Shown one piece after another: positions 49,406 through 58,400 of a DNA stretch of 64,000 nt. The DNA comes from an uncultured Anaerolineae bacterium (GTDB lineage Bacteria > Chloroflexota > Anaerolineae > JACIWP01). Each line of letters opens with the position of its first letter. The stretch's first letter is position 1. The DNA lies in NCBI GenBank assembly GCA_938049385.1, contig CALIBQ010000003.1, positions 1 to 64,000 of the forward strand. Direction: 5' to 3'. The position numbers were made by a program, and so were the translations under genes. The notes beneath the pieces are model-generated. The model ran no database searches. It was not told the origin of the DNA and worked only from the letters and a program-made list of their open reading frames with translations.

Positions 49406-50755
49406 TCAGGCCTGGGGAGCTTCCGCCTTGTGCTCCAGCATTTCGCGCACCATCTCCAGCTTACGCACCACGCTTCCCTGACCATCGGCCTGGAACTGGC
49501 GGATGAGTGCCCCCACCAGCTCCATCAGCTCTGGATGCGGCACCGGCGGGTTTTCCAGCATCCGCCGGCGCTCCTCGTCGGAGCCGGCACGCAGTAGTTG
49601 GTTCACAAAGCGCAGGGCCGGCGGCATCCGCTGTTCCACCGCATCGGCGGCCAGCTCGGCGATGCGGCGCAGTTTAGCGATGGCCGGCGCGTTGGCTTGC
49701 GCGTCCTCGCGCACCGCCTGCTCCATATTCACGCTGAGCACATAGAAGAACAGGTCGTCAATCTCATTGATATGCTCCAGGATCACCTGTTCCGGGTGTT
49801 CCGCGTGGTAGACCTGGCGCAGAAGGTCGCTGGCACGGCGCAGGGCCTGGCGCGCTTCTTCATCCAGACGCTCCGTGATTTCCAGAAGGCGTTCGCGAAG
49901 CCGGCCCAACTTCTGCGCTTCATCCACCCGCCCCTCTTTCTCAAAGGCCTGGATGCGCTCCGCTAGCAAGAGATAGAACGAATAATCAATCAGCGGTCGC
50001 GCCAGCGCCACCATGGCTTCCAGCTCTTTCTCATCCTCGATTTCCAAAATCACATCAAGCAAATCCTCTCGGGTCATCGGCTGTTCCTCTTCCAGCCGCG
50101 CGACCTCTTCCGCCGGCCGCTCCGGCGCGATGGCCTTCAGGAGCTTCGCCCGCAGGCCAAGGAGCAGATTGGCGCCGGCCTCATCGCCGGCCTGCGCCAT
50201 TGCCTCTGCCATGGCGGTCAGCGTCTGGAAAAACTCATAGTCCAAGCGCTCCTTGTTCTGCTCGAGGAGCATTTGAAATGCCTTCTCGTCATCTTTCATC
50301 CGCAGGAAGGAATTGATCAGCTCCTGCCGGCGCCGCTGTTCCTCCAGCATCTCCGGCGTGATGCCCTCTGCCGCCAGGACAGCATTGATCAGCGAATCCA
50401 ACAGCATGAAGGTCTTGGGCTGAAACAGATAGCCCTTGCGTTTTTCCTGGGGCAGGCTCAGCATTACCTCCTGGGTCAGCGAGCCGATGAGTTTCTGCTG
50501 ATCGTTGGCCGATAGGCCGGCCTCGTTCGGCATGAAGATGAGCAGTAGCTCTTTGTCAGGGTCATGATAGGCGAAAGGCATGCCCAGGATGCCGGCCATC
50601 CCGCAGTGCGGGCACTGTGCGACATTCAGGTTGCCGGCCAGTAACTGCCATTTCAGCTCCGGATTGCGCCCCACATCCACGATGTGATAGATATCGGCCA
50701 TGAAAGGGCGCTTGCAGTTGGGACAGGTCACCGATAATCGTCTTGCACTCGACAT
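49406..50755 (-). CDS. CpXC-domain protein
   Basis: A 449-residue soluble protein; ATG 50755 with GGAGG upstream. The N-terminal CpXC domain contains two zinc-ribbon-like CPxC pairs (C11PNC14 and C48PHC51) and DVGRNPELKWQLLAGNLNVAQCP. The remaining 330 residues are strongly helical and charged (EDEKELEAMVALARPLIDYSFYLLL; AQKLGRLRERLLEITERLDEEARQAL), probably coiled coils. The function of the family is unknown. It lies 38 bases downstream of the TlpA-like gene and 16 ahead of the acetyltransferase, in one minus-strand run. Confidence 0.75.
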   Translation of the reverse strand: MSSARRLSVTCPNCKRPFMADIYHIVDVGRNPELKWQLLAGNLNVAQCPHCGMAGILGMPFAYHDPDKELLLIFMPNEAGLSANDQQKLIGSLTQEVMLSLPQEKRKGYLFQPKTFMLLDSLINAVLAAEGITPEMLEEQRRRQELINSFLRMKDDEKAFQMLLEQNKERLDYEFFQTLTAMAEAMAQAGDEAGANLLLGLRAKLLKAIAPERPAEEVARLEEEQPMTREDLLDVILEIEDEKELEAMVALARPLIDYSFYLLLAERIQAFEKEGRVDEAQKLGRLRERLLEITERLDEEARQALRRASDLLRQVYHAEHPEQVILEHINEIDDLFFYVLSVNMEQAVREDAQANAPAIAKLRRIAELAADAVEQRMPPALRFVNQLLRAGSDEERRRMLENPPVPHPELMELVGALIRQFQADGQGSVVRKLEMVREMLEHKAEAPQA

Positions 50756-50793
50756 GGAATTTGGCCTCCAGGACAATACAGCGGACGATGCCG

Positions 50794-51318
50794 CTACGGG
50801 ATCAATTCGTCCAGCACTTGGCGCAGAACGACGGGGTCAATCACACCGACGCGCCGGTAGCGCAGTATGCCGTCCGGGCCGATGACATAGGTCTCCGGCA
50901 CACCGGTAACGCCGAACTGCCGGCCGATGTTGGTGCTGGAATTGGCCACCGGGAACGAGATGCCGGCCTGCTGAATGAACTCGCGCACCTTGCTGTCCAC
51001 ATCCTTATAGGCGATGGCGATAAGGAGCACCCCTTTGTCCTGATACTCGCGCCACAGCGCTTCCAGGTCGCCGGCCTCCTGCCGGCAGGGCTGGCACCAT
51101 GTGGCGAAGAAATTCACCACCAGCACCTTTCCCGCCATCGCCGATGAGTCAATCGCCTGGCCGTCCATGGTCGTTACACGGAAGGCCCGCGCCGGCTCGC
51201 CAATCTGTGGGGCGCGGCCGGCGAACGCGCCGGCAAGACCCAGCCCGACGGCAAAGATGATGACGGCGCCCACCACCAGCAGGATGACCAGGTTGCGGCC
51301 GGATAAAGAACCCTGCAT
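50794..51318 (-). CDS. TlpA/ResA-like membrane-anchored thioredoxin
   Basis: A 174-residue protein with an N-terminal anchor helix (NLVILLVVGAVIIFAVGLGLAG) and an extracytoplasmic thioredoxin domain: APQIGEPARAFRVTTMDGQ, VVNFFATWCQPCRQEAGDLE (C75-x-x-C78), and the cis-Pro segment GVPETYVIGPDG. Such proteins reduce disulfides of apocytochrome c or other exported proteins, and the cytochrome c lipoprotein gene elsewhere in the window is a possible client. It is the first gene of the minus-strand run to the cinA-like gene. Confidence 0.87.
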   Translation of the reverse strand: MQGSLSGRNLVILLVVGAVIIFAVGLGLAGAFAGRAPQIGEPARAFRVTTMDGQAIDSSAMAGKVLVVNFFATWCQPCRQEAGDLEALWREYQDKGVLLIAIAYKDVDSKVREFIQQAGISFPVANSSTNIGRQFGVTGVPETYVIGPDGILRYRRVGVIDPVVLRQVLDELIP

Positions 51319-51468
51319 GTACTGCTCCTTATGTCACGAACCTGTTGATTCACCAATAAGAGCACAGCGGCGATGTGCCCCTACGCCTCTACCATCAATG
51401 CTCACATAGTGCATTCAATACGTTCTATTGTACCTCAAACCGCTGAATTGGGGAAAATCGCGCCTATG

Positions 51469-51497
51469 TTGCTTCCCTGTATCCTATATGCTATACT
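51469..51497 (+). promoter_or_regulatory. Promoter of the pseudo-kinase operon
   Basis: TTGCTT (51469-51474), 17 bases, TATACT (51492-51497), close to the GGAGG at 51506. Confidence 0.7.
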
Positions 51498-51515
51498 TAT
51501 CAGCAGGAGGAAGCA

Positions 51516-52427
51516 GTGGACGTGCTGGAATGGCAAGCCGGAGAGCAGGAGGGGCAGGACCTGCACCAGACGCCGGCCTTGTCGGCCGACATCCTGGAGC
51601 GCATGTCCGCGCAGGTGGAGAATGCCATCCTGGCGCTGGGGCCGGCGCCGCCCCTGCTGACACTGCGCGAACTGCTGGAGGAAATGCGGCAGGCGCAGGT
51701 GCCTGCCGGCGAACGCCCCACTGCGCCGGCGGACGAATCCGCCCGGCTGACCGCCCTGCACGCCATGCTGGCCCAGGAGGAAGCCGGCCGCCGGCTGGCG
51801 CAGCAGCTTGAGGACACCTTCGGCCAGTTGGTCGCCAACGCCATCATCGAGATGGACTTCGCCGGCCGCCTGCTGGACAGCGACCCGAACGCGGTGCGGC
51901 AGGGTCTCCAGCACCTGAAGGAGGAATTCCAGCGAGCGCGGCAGATACTGCAGGAGATACTGGCCGGCCTGCGGCCCCCTCCCCTGCTGAACGAGATGGG
52001 GTTGGGGCCGGCACTGGCCCGTTACGCGCAGAGGTTGTCCGCCGCGGCCGGCCGCCCCATCCAAGTGATCGGGTTTCAGGAGCTTCCACAGCGCCTGCCG
52101 GCCACCGCCGAGCTGGCCCTGTTCCGCCTCTTCCAGGAGGCGCTGGGGATTTTCCTGGCCAACCCATCCCCATCCCCGCTGGAGATAGGGGTCATGCCGG
52201 CGGATGACCACTGCGTATTTTATGTCAAAAACGAGGAGTGGAACTGCGACGAGCCGGCCTTGTCCGCGCATGCGCCGGCGTTGCGCCTCATGCAGGATTG
52301 GGCCCGTGCCATCGGCGGCACGCTGAACCTCTGGAGCCGGCCGGAAGGCGGGACCATCATCTCCGTCTCCCTGGCACTCCCCGCGAGTGCACCGGCTCAC
52401 CCTTCCGAAAAGGAGAGCAACCCATGA
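51516..52427 (+). CDS. Degenerate (pseudo) histidine kinase of the HisKA_3 type
   Basis: A 303-residue protein starting at GTG with GGAGG upstream. A HisKA_3-like dimerisation helix is visible, but the phospho-acceptor is replaced: LAQQLEDTFGQLV aligns with LARQMHDGPAQSL of the kinase at 53151, with E99 where His is needed. Downstream similarity continues (RQILQEILAGLRPPPLLNEMGLGPAL). The ATPase part has FQEALGIFLA in place of the N-box Asn, and the G-box is absent (WARAIGGTLNLWSRPEGGT keeps the last part). It should not autophosphorylate and may instead bind or regulate the real kinase encoded downstream. It overlaps the regulator gene as ATGA. Confidence 0.8.
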   Translation: MDVLEWQAGEQEGQDLHQTPALSADILERMSAQVENAILALGPAPPLLTLRELLEEMRQAQVPAGERPTAPADESARLTALHAMLAQEEAGRRLAQQLEDTFGQLVANAIIEMDFAGRLLDSDPNAVRQGLQHLKEEFQRARQILQEILAGLRPPPLLNEMGLGPALARYAQRLSAAAGRPIQVIGFQELPQRLPATAELALFRLFQEALGIFLANPSPSPLEIGVMPADDHCVFYVKNEEWNCDEPALSAHAPALRLMQDWARAIGGTLNLWSRPEGGTIISVSLALPASAPAHPSEKESNP

Positions 52428-53119
52428 GCGAATCCATCAAACTGGTCATTGTGGAAGACCATGAGATTTTTCGCACGGGACTGCGGCGCGCCTTGGAGCT
52501 GGAGGAAGACCTGGCTATCGTCGGCGAGGCCGGCGATGGCCCTACAGCCATCGACATGGCAGAGACGCTCGCGCCGGATGTTATTCTCATGGACATCAAT
52601 CTGCCCGGCATGAACGGCCTGCAGGCGACCCGTATCATCAAAGCCCAGCATCCCGAGATCAGCGTCATTGTCCTGACCGCGTATCACGACGACGAACAGC
52701 TCCTGCACGCCCTGCGCGCCGGCGCCTCGGCCTACCATCCAAAGGAGGTCTCCCCCACTCAGCTTATTGAAACCATCCGGCAGGTGCACGCCGGCAACTA
52801 CGTGCTGGGAGAAGAAGTGCTGAAGAAGGAGCAAATCGCAGACTGGCTGATCCAGCAGTTCGAGCAGATGTCCATCGCCGGCACCCTGCCCGAGGATATC
52901 GAAATATTCCAGCCCCTCACCGATCGCGAGATGGAAATCCTGCGCTTCATCGCCCAGGGACGCAGTAATAAGGAAATTGCCCACACGTTGAACATCAGCC
53001 AGCAAACAGTGAAAAACCACATCACTTCCATCCTGCGCAAGCTGGCGGTCAACGACCGCACACAAGCCGCCGTCTATGCCCTGAAGCGCGGTTGGATCCG
53101 GCTTCAGGACACCCGCTGA
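52424..53119 (+). CDS. NarL/LuxR-family response regulator
   Basis: A 231-residue protein, coupled to the pseudo-kinase (ATGA). The receiver domain has EDHEIFRTG, phospho-acceptor Asp in VILMDINLPGMNG, Thr in VLTAY and Lys in AYHPKEV. A linker with a hydrophobic helix (ADWLIQQFEQM) leads to the LuxR HTH: LTDREMEILRFIAQGRSNKEIA and ISQQTVKNHITSILRKL. It should bind DNA when phosphorylated by the downstream kinase. Likely targets include the adjacent Tad genes (position only). Confidence 0.9.
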   Translation: MSESIKLVIVEDHEIFRTGLRRALELEEDLAIVGEAGDGPTAIDMAETLAPDVILMDINLPGMNGLQATRIIKAQHPEISVIVLTAYHDDEQLLHALRAGASAYHPKEVSPTQLIETIRQVHAGNYVLGEEVLKKEQIADWLIQQFEQMSIAGTLPEDIEIFQPLTDREMEILRFIAQGRSNKEIAHTLNISQQTVKNHITSILRKLAVNDRTQAAVYALKRGWIRLQDTR

Positions 53120-53150
53120 TCCCAATGCTATCTGCATCGAGGAGGTTTCG

Positions 53151-54203
53151 ATGAAACGCGACACGCCCGCCGGCAAATCGCCGCTCCAGGCGCTCCTGCT
53201 GGAACTGCAGAACGAGCTAGAACAGGCACAGAAAGAGGCCAAAGAGGTCGAAATCCTTATCCGCCAGAGTTCCAGCGAGGTCGAAAAGCTGACCCAGAAC
53301 AATACCCGCCTGGCCAACAAGGTGCGCCAGATGGAAGCGAACTTGGAAACCTATCCGCGCCAGGACATCCGGGAGCTGTACACCTCTTACCTGGAGAGCC
53401 AGATGCGCCTGTTCATGATGCGCGGTCAGCTTGAGCAACTGCAAAGCCGCCAACAGCACCTTGCCAGGTACACCAGCCTGCTCCAGCGCATTATTGAGAC
53501 CGCTCGCGCCGCGGTGCTTCCCGCCGGCGCATCCACCCCCGTGTCGGCCGGCGCGCCGTCCATCGCCCGCATCATCGAGGCGCAGGAACGCGAGCGCGGC
53601 CGGCTGGCGCGCCAGATGCACGATGGGCCGGCGCAGTCCCTCACCAACCTTATCTTGCAGGCCGAAATCTGCGAGCGGCTGTTCGACAGCAACCCAGCCC
53701 AGGCTCGCGCGGAACTGGCCAATCTGCGTAGCGCGGTCAATGCCACCTTCCAGAAGGTGCGCGAGTTCATCTTCGACCTGCGTCCCATGATGCTGGACGA
53801 CCTGGGCCTCGTGCCCACTCTGCGGCGCTATCTGAAAGACTATCAGGACAAAAGCGGCATCACTGTGCAGTTCAACCTGCTTGGCCAGGAGCGCCGGCTT
53901 CCCGGCCACATCGAGGTCATCCTCTTCCGCGGCGTGCAGGAGATGCTCAGGAACGTGCAGAAGCATGCCCAAGCCAGCCAGACCGTAGTTACCCTGGAAT
54001 TCGGGCAGGAAGCCGTCACAGCCAGCGTGGAGGATAACGGCGTCGGGTTTATCCCAGAGGCGCTGGAACAATCCGCCGGCAAGCCCTCTGCCCTCGGCAT
54101 CCCCGCCCTGCGCGAGCAGGCACAGATGCTGGGCGGTGTATTCAGCATCGAAAGTGCCCCGGGACGGGGCACCCGCGCCAGCCTGGAGATTCCTCTCAGC
54201 TAA
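53151..54203 (+). CDS. Cytoplasmic NarL-type histidine kinase
   Basis: A 350-residue kinase. Residues 10-120 are a long coiled coil (LLLELQNELEQAQKEAKEVE...; VRQMEANLET). HisKA_3 has H157 in RLARQMHDGPAQSLTNL, then RPMMLDDLGLVPTLRRYL, an N-box-like EMLRNVQKHA, DNGVGF and a final GRGTRASLEI. There is no membrane segment or GAF domain, so the signal must come from partner proteins, perhaps the pseudo-kinase two genes upstream. It lies 31 bases after the response regulator. Confidence 0.88.
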   Translation: MKRDTPAGKSPLQALLLELQNELEQAQKEAKEVEILIRQSSSEVEKLTQNNTRLANKVRQMEANLETYPRQDIRELYTSYLESQMRLFMMRGQLEQLQSRQQHLARYTSLLQRIIETARAAVLPAGASTPVSAGAPSIARIIEAQERERGRLARQMHDGPAQSLTNLILQAEICERLFDSNPAQARAELANLRSAVNATFQKVREFIFDLRPMMLDDLGLVPTLRRYLKDYQDKSGITVQFNLLGQERRLPGHIEVILFRGVQEMLRNVQKHAQASQTVVTLEFGQEAVTASVEDNGVGFIPEALEQSAGKPSALGIPALREQAQMLGGVFSIESAPGRGTRASLEIPLS

Positions 54204-54235
54204 TCCCTTCTGGCGACAATTGAAACCCTCTCATC

Positions 54236-54268
54236 ATGGGCCGAAAGCGATTAGTACTTTCGGCCCAT
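54236..54268. terminator. Hairpin downstream of the kinase gene
   Basis: ATGGGCCGAAAG and CTTTCGGCCCAT, a 12-bp perfect stem with a 9-base loop. There is no T-run, so it may be a weak terminator or an RNA-stability hairpin. Confidence 0.5.
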
Positions 54269-54281
54269 GACCATTATCCTA

Positions 54282-54309
54282 TGGATTTCCCAACTCCCAA
54301 ACGTATAAT
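54282..54309 (+). promoter_or_regulatory. Putative promoter of the Tad genes
   Basis: TATAAT (54304-54309) with a weak -35 TGGATT (54282-54287), 16 bases apart, about 110 bases ahead of the first TadE-like start. Confidence 0.4.
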
Positions 54310-54418
54310 GGATTACGAAACCAGCCGCGGCACATGTCCGCCGTGGTATCGATGTGCTATAAGCAGTATTGGCAAAGTGACATGCCGGCAGTCTGGAACG
54401 AACAGCAGGGAGGAACGC

Positions 54419-54895
54419 ATGTCCTTCTGGAAGCACAGGGCCAATGAGCCGAGAGACAGCGGCACGCGGCGCAAATCGCTCGGCCAAAGCGTGGTGGAAA
54501 TCGCCTTCACCGCGCCGATCTTGCTTCTCATCCTGGCCACCATCATTGACTTGGGGCGCGTTATTGATGCCTATATCGCCCTCACGAACGGCGTGCGCGA
54601 GGGTGCCCGTTACGGCTCACTGCACCCCACGGATTACGGCACCATTGCCATCCGCACTGTGAATGAGGCTAACGGCTCCAGCTTTGGCCTCACCGGCGTC
54701 CAGTTGACGACTTCCCATGTCAGCGTGAGCTTTCCCGCCGGCGGCGCCTATGCCGGCAACCCCATCCGCGTCACCGTGGATTACGACCTGCCCCTCTATT
54801 TCGGGGGCATCATCGGTATGAATACGATCCACATCCGCAAATCGGCCGAAATGGCCATCATCTACAGCCCGTTCTCACCGCCGCTGGGGCCATGA
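54419..54895 (+). CDS. TadE-like pseudopilin/assembly protein
   Basis: A 158-residue protein with GGGAGG before the ATG. After a basic N-terminus, SLGQSVVEIAFTAPILLLILATIIDLGRVI is the TadE pattern, with the conserved Glu (E of VVEIAF) used as in type IV prepilin-like proteins, then NGVREGARYGSL. The rest is an extracytoplasmic beta-rich part. TadE-like proteins are processed minor pseudopilins needed for Flp/Tad pili. No tadA, tadB or flp gene is in the window. Confidence 0.85.
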   Translation: MSFWKHRANEPRDSGTRRKSLGQSVVEIAFTAPILLLILATIIDLGRVIDAYIALTNGVREGARYGSLHPTDYGTIAIRTVNEANGSSFGLTGVQLTTSHVSVSFPAGGAYAGNPIRVTVDYDLPLYFGGIIGMNTIHIRKSAEMAIIYSPFSPPLGP

Positions 54896-54919
54896 GGGTG
54901 AAACGAGGAGGTGAAAGCC

Positions 54920-55354
54920 ATGATGCGAAAGATCACGCAAGCGTTTCGCTCCCCACAGGTCCGTCAGCGCGGTCAGACCCTGGTGGAATTTGCCCTGGTG
55001 GTCATCTTCCTGGTAGTAGTGATGGTCGGGTCCATTGACTTCGCGCGGCTGATGTACACCTACGGCGTCATCTCCAACGCCGCGCGCGAGGGGGCCCGCT
55101 ACGGCATCATTTACCCGAACAACATCCATGCCGGCTTCAGCCCCGACCCGAACAACATCATGTACCGGGTCAACTCCAAGCTCCTGCTGATCAAGAACTC
55201 GACCGACAACCCATATATCGAGGTGCTGTTCCCAGATAACTGCCGGAGCGTCGGGTGCCGCATCTCCGTGCGCGTCACCGTCTGGTTCCGGCCGTGGACC
55301 TTTTTCATTCCCAGACTGCGCCTGGTATCGCAGTCCACCATGTATATCGAATGA
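54920..55354 (+). CDS. TadE-like pseudopilin/assembly protein
   Basis: A 144-residue protein; ATG 54920 with AGGAGG 8 bases upstream. QRGQTLVEFALVVIFLVVVMVGSIDFARLMYTY carries the TadE core including the Glu after Val, then NAAREGARYGIIYP. It is paralogous to the preceding gene and 24 bases after it. The C-terminal half (CRSVGCRISVRVTVWFRPW) has two cysteines that could pair outside the cell. Confidence 0.85.
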   Translation: MMRKITQAFRSPQVRQRGQTLVEFALVVIFLVVVMVGSIDFARLMYTYGVISNAAREGARYGIIYPNNIHAGFSPDPNNIMYRVNSKLLLIKNSTDNPYIEVLFPDNCRSVGCRISVRVTVWFRPWTFFIPRLRLVSQSTMYIE

Positions 55355-55401
55355 CGGCAACGAACGGGTGCCTCCCGGTACAGAAAAGGAGGGGATAGGC
55401 A

Positions 55402-58400
55402 ATGAACGAGAGGTCGTTACAGCGTCAGAGAGGCCAATCCATCGTGATCGTGGCAATGGCGATGATCGTACTGCTGATCTTCGGCGCCTTTGCCACAGAC
55501 CTCAGCTTCGCGTTTTTCCAGCGGCGTGCCATGCAGAACGCCGCGGACGCGGGCGCGCTGGCCGGCGCGCGTGCCCTGGGCCTCTACCAATTGGACCCCA
55601 CCGCACCGACCATGACCTCGGATGATCTCTTCATGATCATCCAGGAGTTTGCGGCGCGCAACAAGGCCAAATACGTGGAGGCCTACTACACCGCGCCCGG
55701 CGGAGTGCGCGTCGCCCCCATTCGGCCGGGGAGCGGCTCCCCCGTCCCGAAGAGCGGGGTGACCGGCGTGGAGGTCATCGCTTCCACCGATTTCTCCAGC
55801 TTCTTCGCCCGGGTGCTGGGGTATGACATCCTGCAGGCCAAGGCCCAGGCCGGCGCCGCCTACGGCACCGCGGTGACCGCCAAAAACGTGGTGCCTATCG
55901 CCGTGCACGAGCGCTTCGTCCAGGTGGGGCAGGAAGCTACCATCTATGACCGCAACCTGGCCAGCGGGAACGCGGACACAGGGTGGCTGGCGCTGACCTG
56001 CCGCTACCCCAGCTACGGGACGTACTGCACTCCTACCAACCCCGCACTGCGGGATTGGACCGCCGGCGGCTATCCCGGCATCGTGCGCGTCCCCAGCCAG
56101 GTCTCTGGTACCCCGGACCATGACTTCTGGGGCAATGTGGGCGTCCTGCGGCCGGGCGACGTCGTCATCCTGCCCGTCTTCAACAACGTCTACCACTATA
56201 CCACCTATGCCAAATGCAACCCCACCTATGTCGCCCAGTACGGCTCCTATGAATGCTGGGCCAACGAGGAATTCGGCGGCGTGACGCCGGTCTATACCAC
56301 CAAACCCCAGTACGAGAACTTCTACTTCTACAACCTGGTGTCCTTCGCCGCCTTCGAGGTGCACTCCGTCGGCGGGGATTCCATCTCCGGCAAATTCATC
56401 CCCTATTCCGTCGAGGGCGACTGGATCAACCCGACCAGCTACGGCGTGTTCGTGGTCAAGCTGACCGACAACAAGGGTATGCCCACGCCGGTACTGCCCA
56501 CTGCCACCCCACCCGGCGGCCAGCAGTGTGACGCCAGCATCTCGCTGGTCTTCACACCACAGACCTGCTCCGATTGCGGCACCTTTACCTACAACCTGAC
56601 GGTGCAGAACCTGGGATCGAACGGCTCTGCGCGCGACCTCACGGTTCACATCTACGCCACCAGCGGGGAGCAGTGGATCCAGTCCATCTCGCCCGAAATC
56701 TGGAACGTTGGCTCCCTGGCCCCTGGCGAGGTAAAGACCCAGCAGGTCGTGGTCACCATGATCCCTGACTGGATGGACCTGCCGCCAGAAGGGCCGGCCT
56801 TCGGCACGGAGCTCAAGCTCGAAGCGCGCATCATTGCCGAGGGCTGTCGGCCGGAGCACAACATCGGCAGACGCGACACCGCCACTGGTGTGAAAGATGC
56901 GGCCTGCCGGCCGCCGGCTCCCACGCCCGTGGTGACCGAGACCATCACGCCGGCGGTCACCCCCAGCTACACCGAAACGCCGGAGCCGACGCCCACGCCC
57001 ACCCTGGGGCCCTGCGGCAATGGGCATCTGGTGGAGCTGATCAGCACGTCCTTCAATGGACAGGACACCACCTTCACTTACCGGGTCACTTCCGGACGTC
57101 AGCCGTCTATCAGTAACTGGGTGCTGTCCTTGCCCGATTCCATCAGGCCTACCGACATCGTCGGCGCCAGCGAGCCGTATGAGTTCGTGATGTCCGATCC
57201 CAATTCGGGCCTGCGCGGTGTGAAATTCGATAGGGGGTACAATGATAACGAAACCCGCGTCGTGACCATCACCTTCCGCGGCTACCATGAGACCCAGGAG
57301 CGGCAGTACTCCATCAAGGCCGGCACGAACGTGTACTACTGCTGGGTGCCTGGCCCCACAGGCGCCTTGGCGCCCGTGGAAACCCCGACGCCCACAAACT
57401 CGCCCGTTCCCCCCAACCCGGCTACGCCTACACCTACCAACACGCCCATCCCGGGCGGGGAAGATGTATGGGTGACGGACTGGAGCGGCAGTTTCCTGAA
57501 CTCCGGGCACCGCTACACCTCCATCCCGCTCTGTCAGTACCAGGCCGGCTGGGTGGTGGTCACCGGCACGCTGTCCATCGAGCCGCCCGGCGCCAAGGCC
57601 TACCTCCAGCGCTCCTGGCGCGTGGTGCATCCCAACACGCCCGAAATCTGCCCATCTGAGGCCCCCAACTGCAATGAGATGCAGTACGAGGAACCGGAGC
57701 TCATCCGCGGCGACACGCAGTTCACCATGCGTGCCTGGTGGCCCGGCATCCGCCCGACCGACCAAGTGGTGGAAATCCAGTACGGCGTCAATATCCTGGA
57801 TGTCAACGGCAACCCCATCCACGAAGGCATCGGCATGTACGTCTACTGGTATCCGTGGGTGTGCACGCCGGCCAGCCTGACGCCCACGCCGACACGCACA
57901 CTGCCGCCGGCCGAAACACCCACGCCCACATTCACACCAGAGCCAACGAACACGCCCACGCCGACCTTTACGCCGACACCGATACCACCCAACACGGTGG
58001 TGCCAACCGTCGGGCCAAGCCCGACGCCGCTCCCGGGTGGGTACAACGTGGTCTTCTTGGGCAGTGTCTTCGACGGCACCAACACGAAGTTCCGCTATCG
58101 GGTGACATCCGGATCCAAGCCGGCCATCAGCAACTGGGTGCTGTCCATGGGCAACTGCATCACCGCCGGCGATATCGTGGCGGCCAGCGAGGCCTATGAG
58201 TTCGTCAGCCCTGACCCCAACTCCGGCCTGCGCGGTGTAAAATTCACGAATGGCTATTCCGACGGTGAGAAACGCAACGTCTGGGTCACGGTCAGGGGCT
58301 ACTGGGAGCTGGAGAGCCGCCAGTACTCCATCAAGGCCGGCACTAAGATGATGTACGGCACTGTGGCCGGCCCGGCCTGCGCCGCAGTACCAACCCCCAC

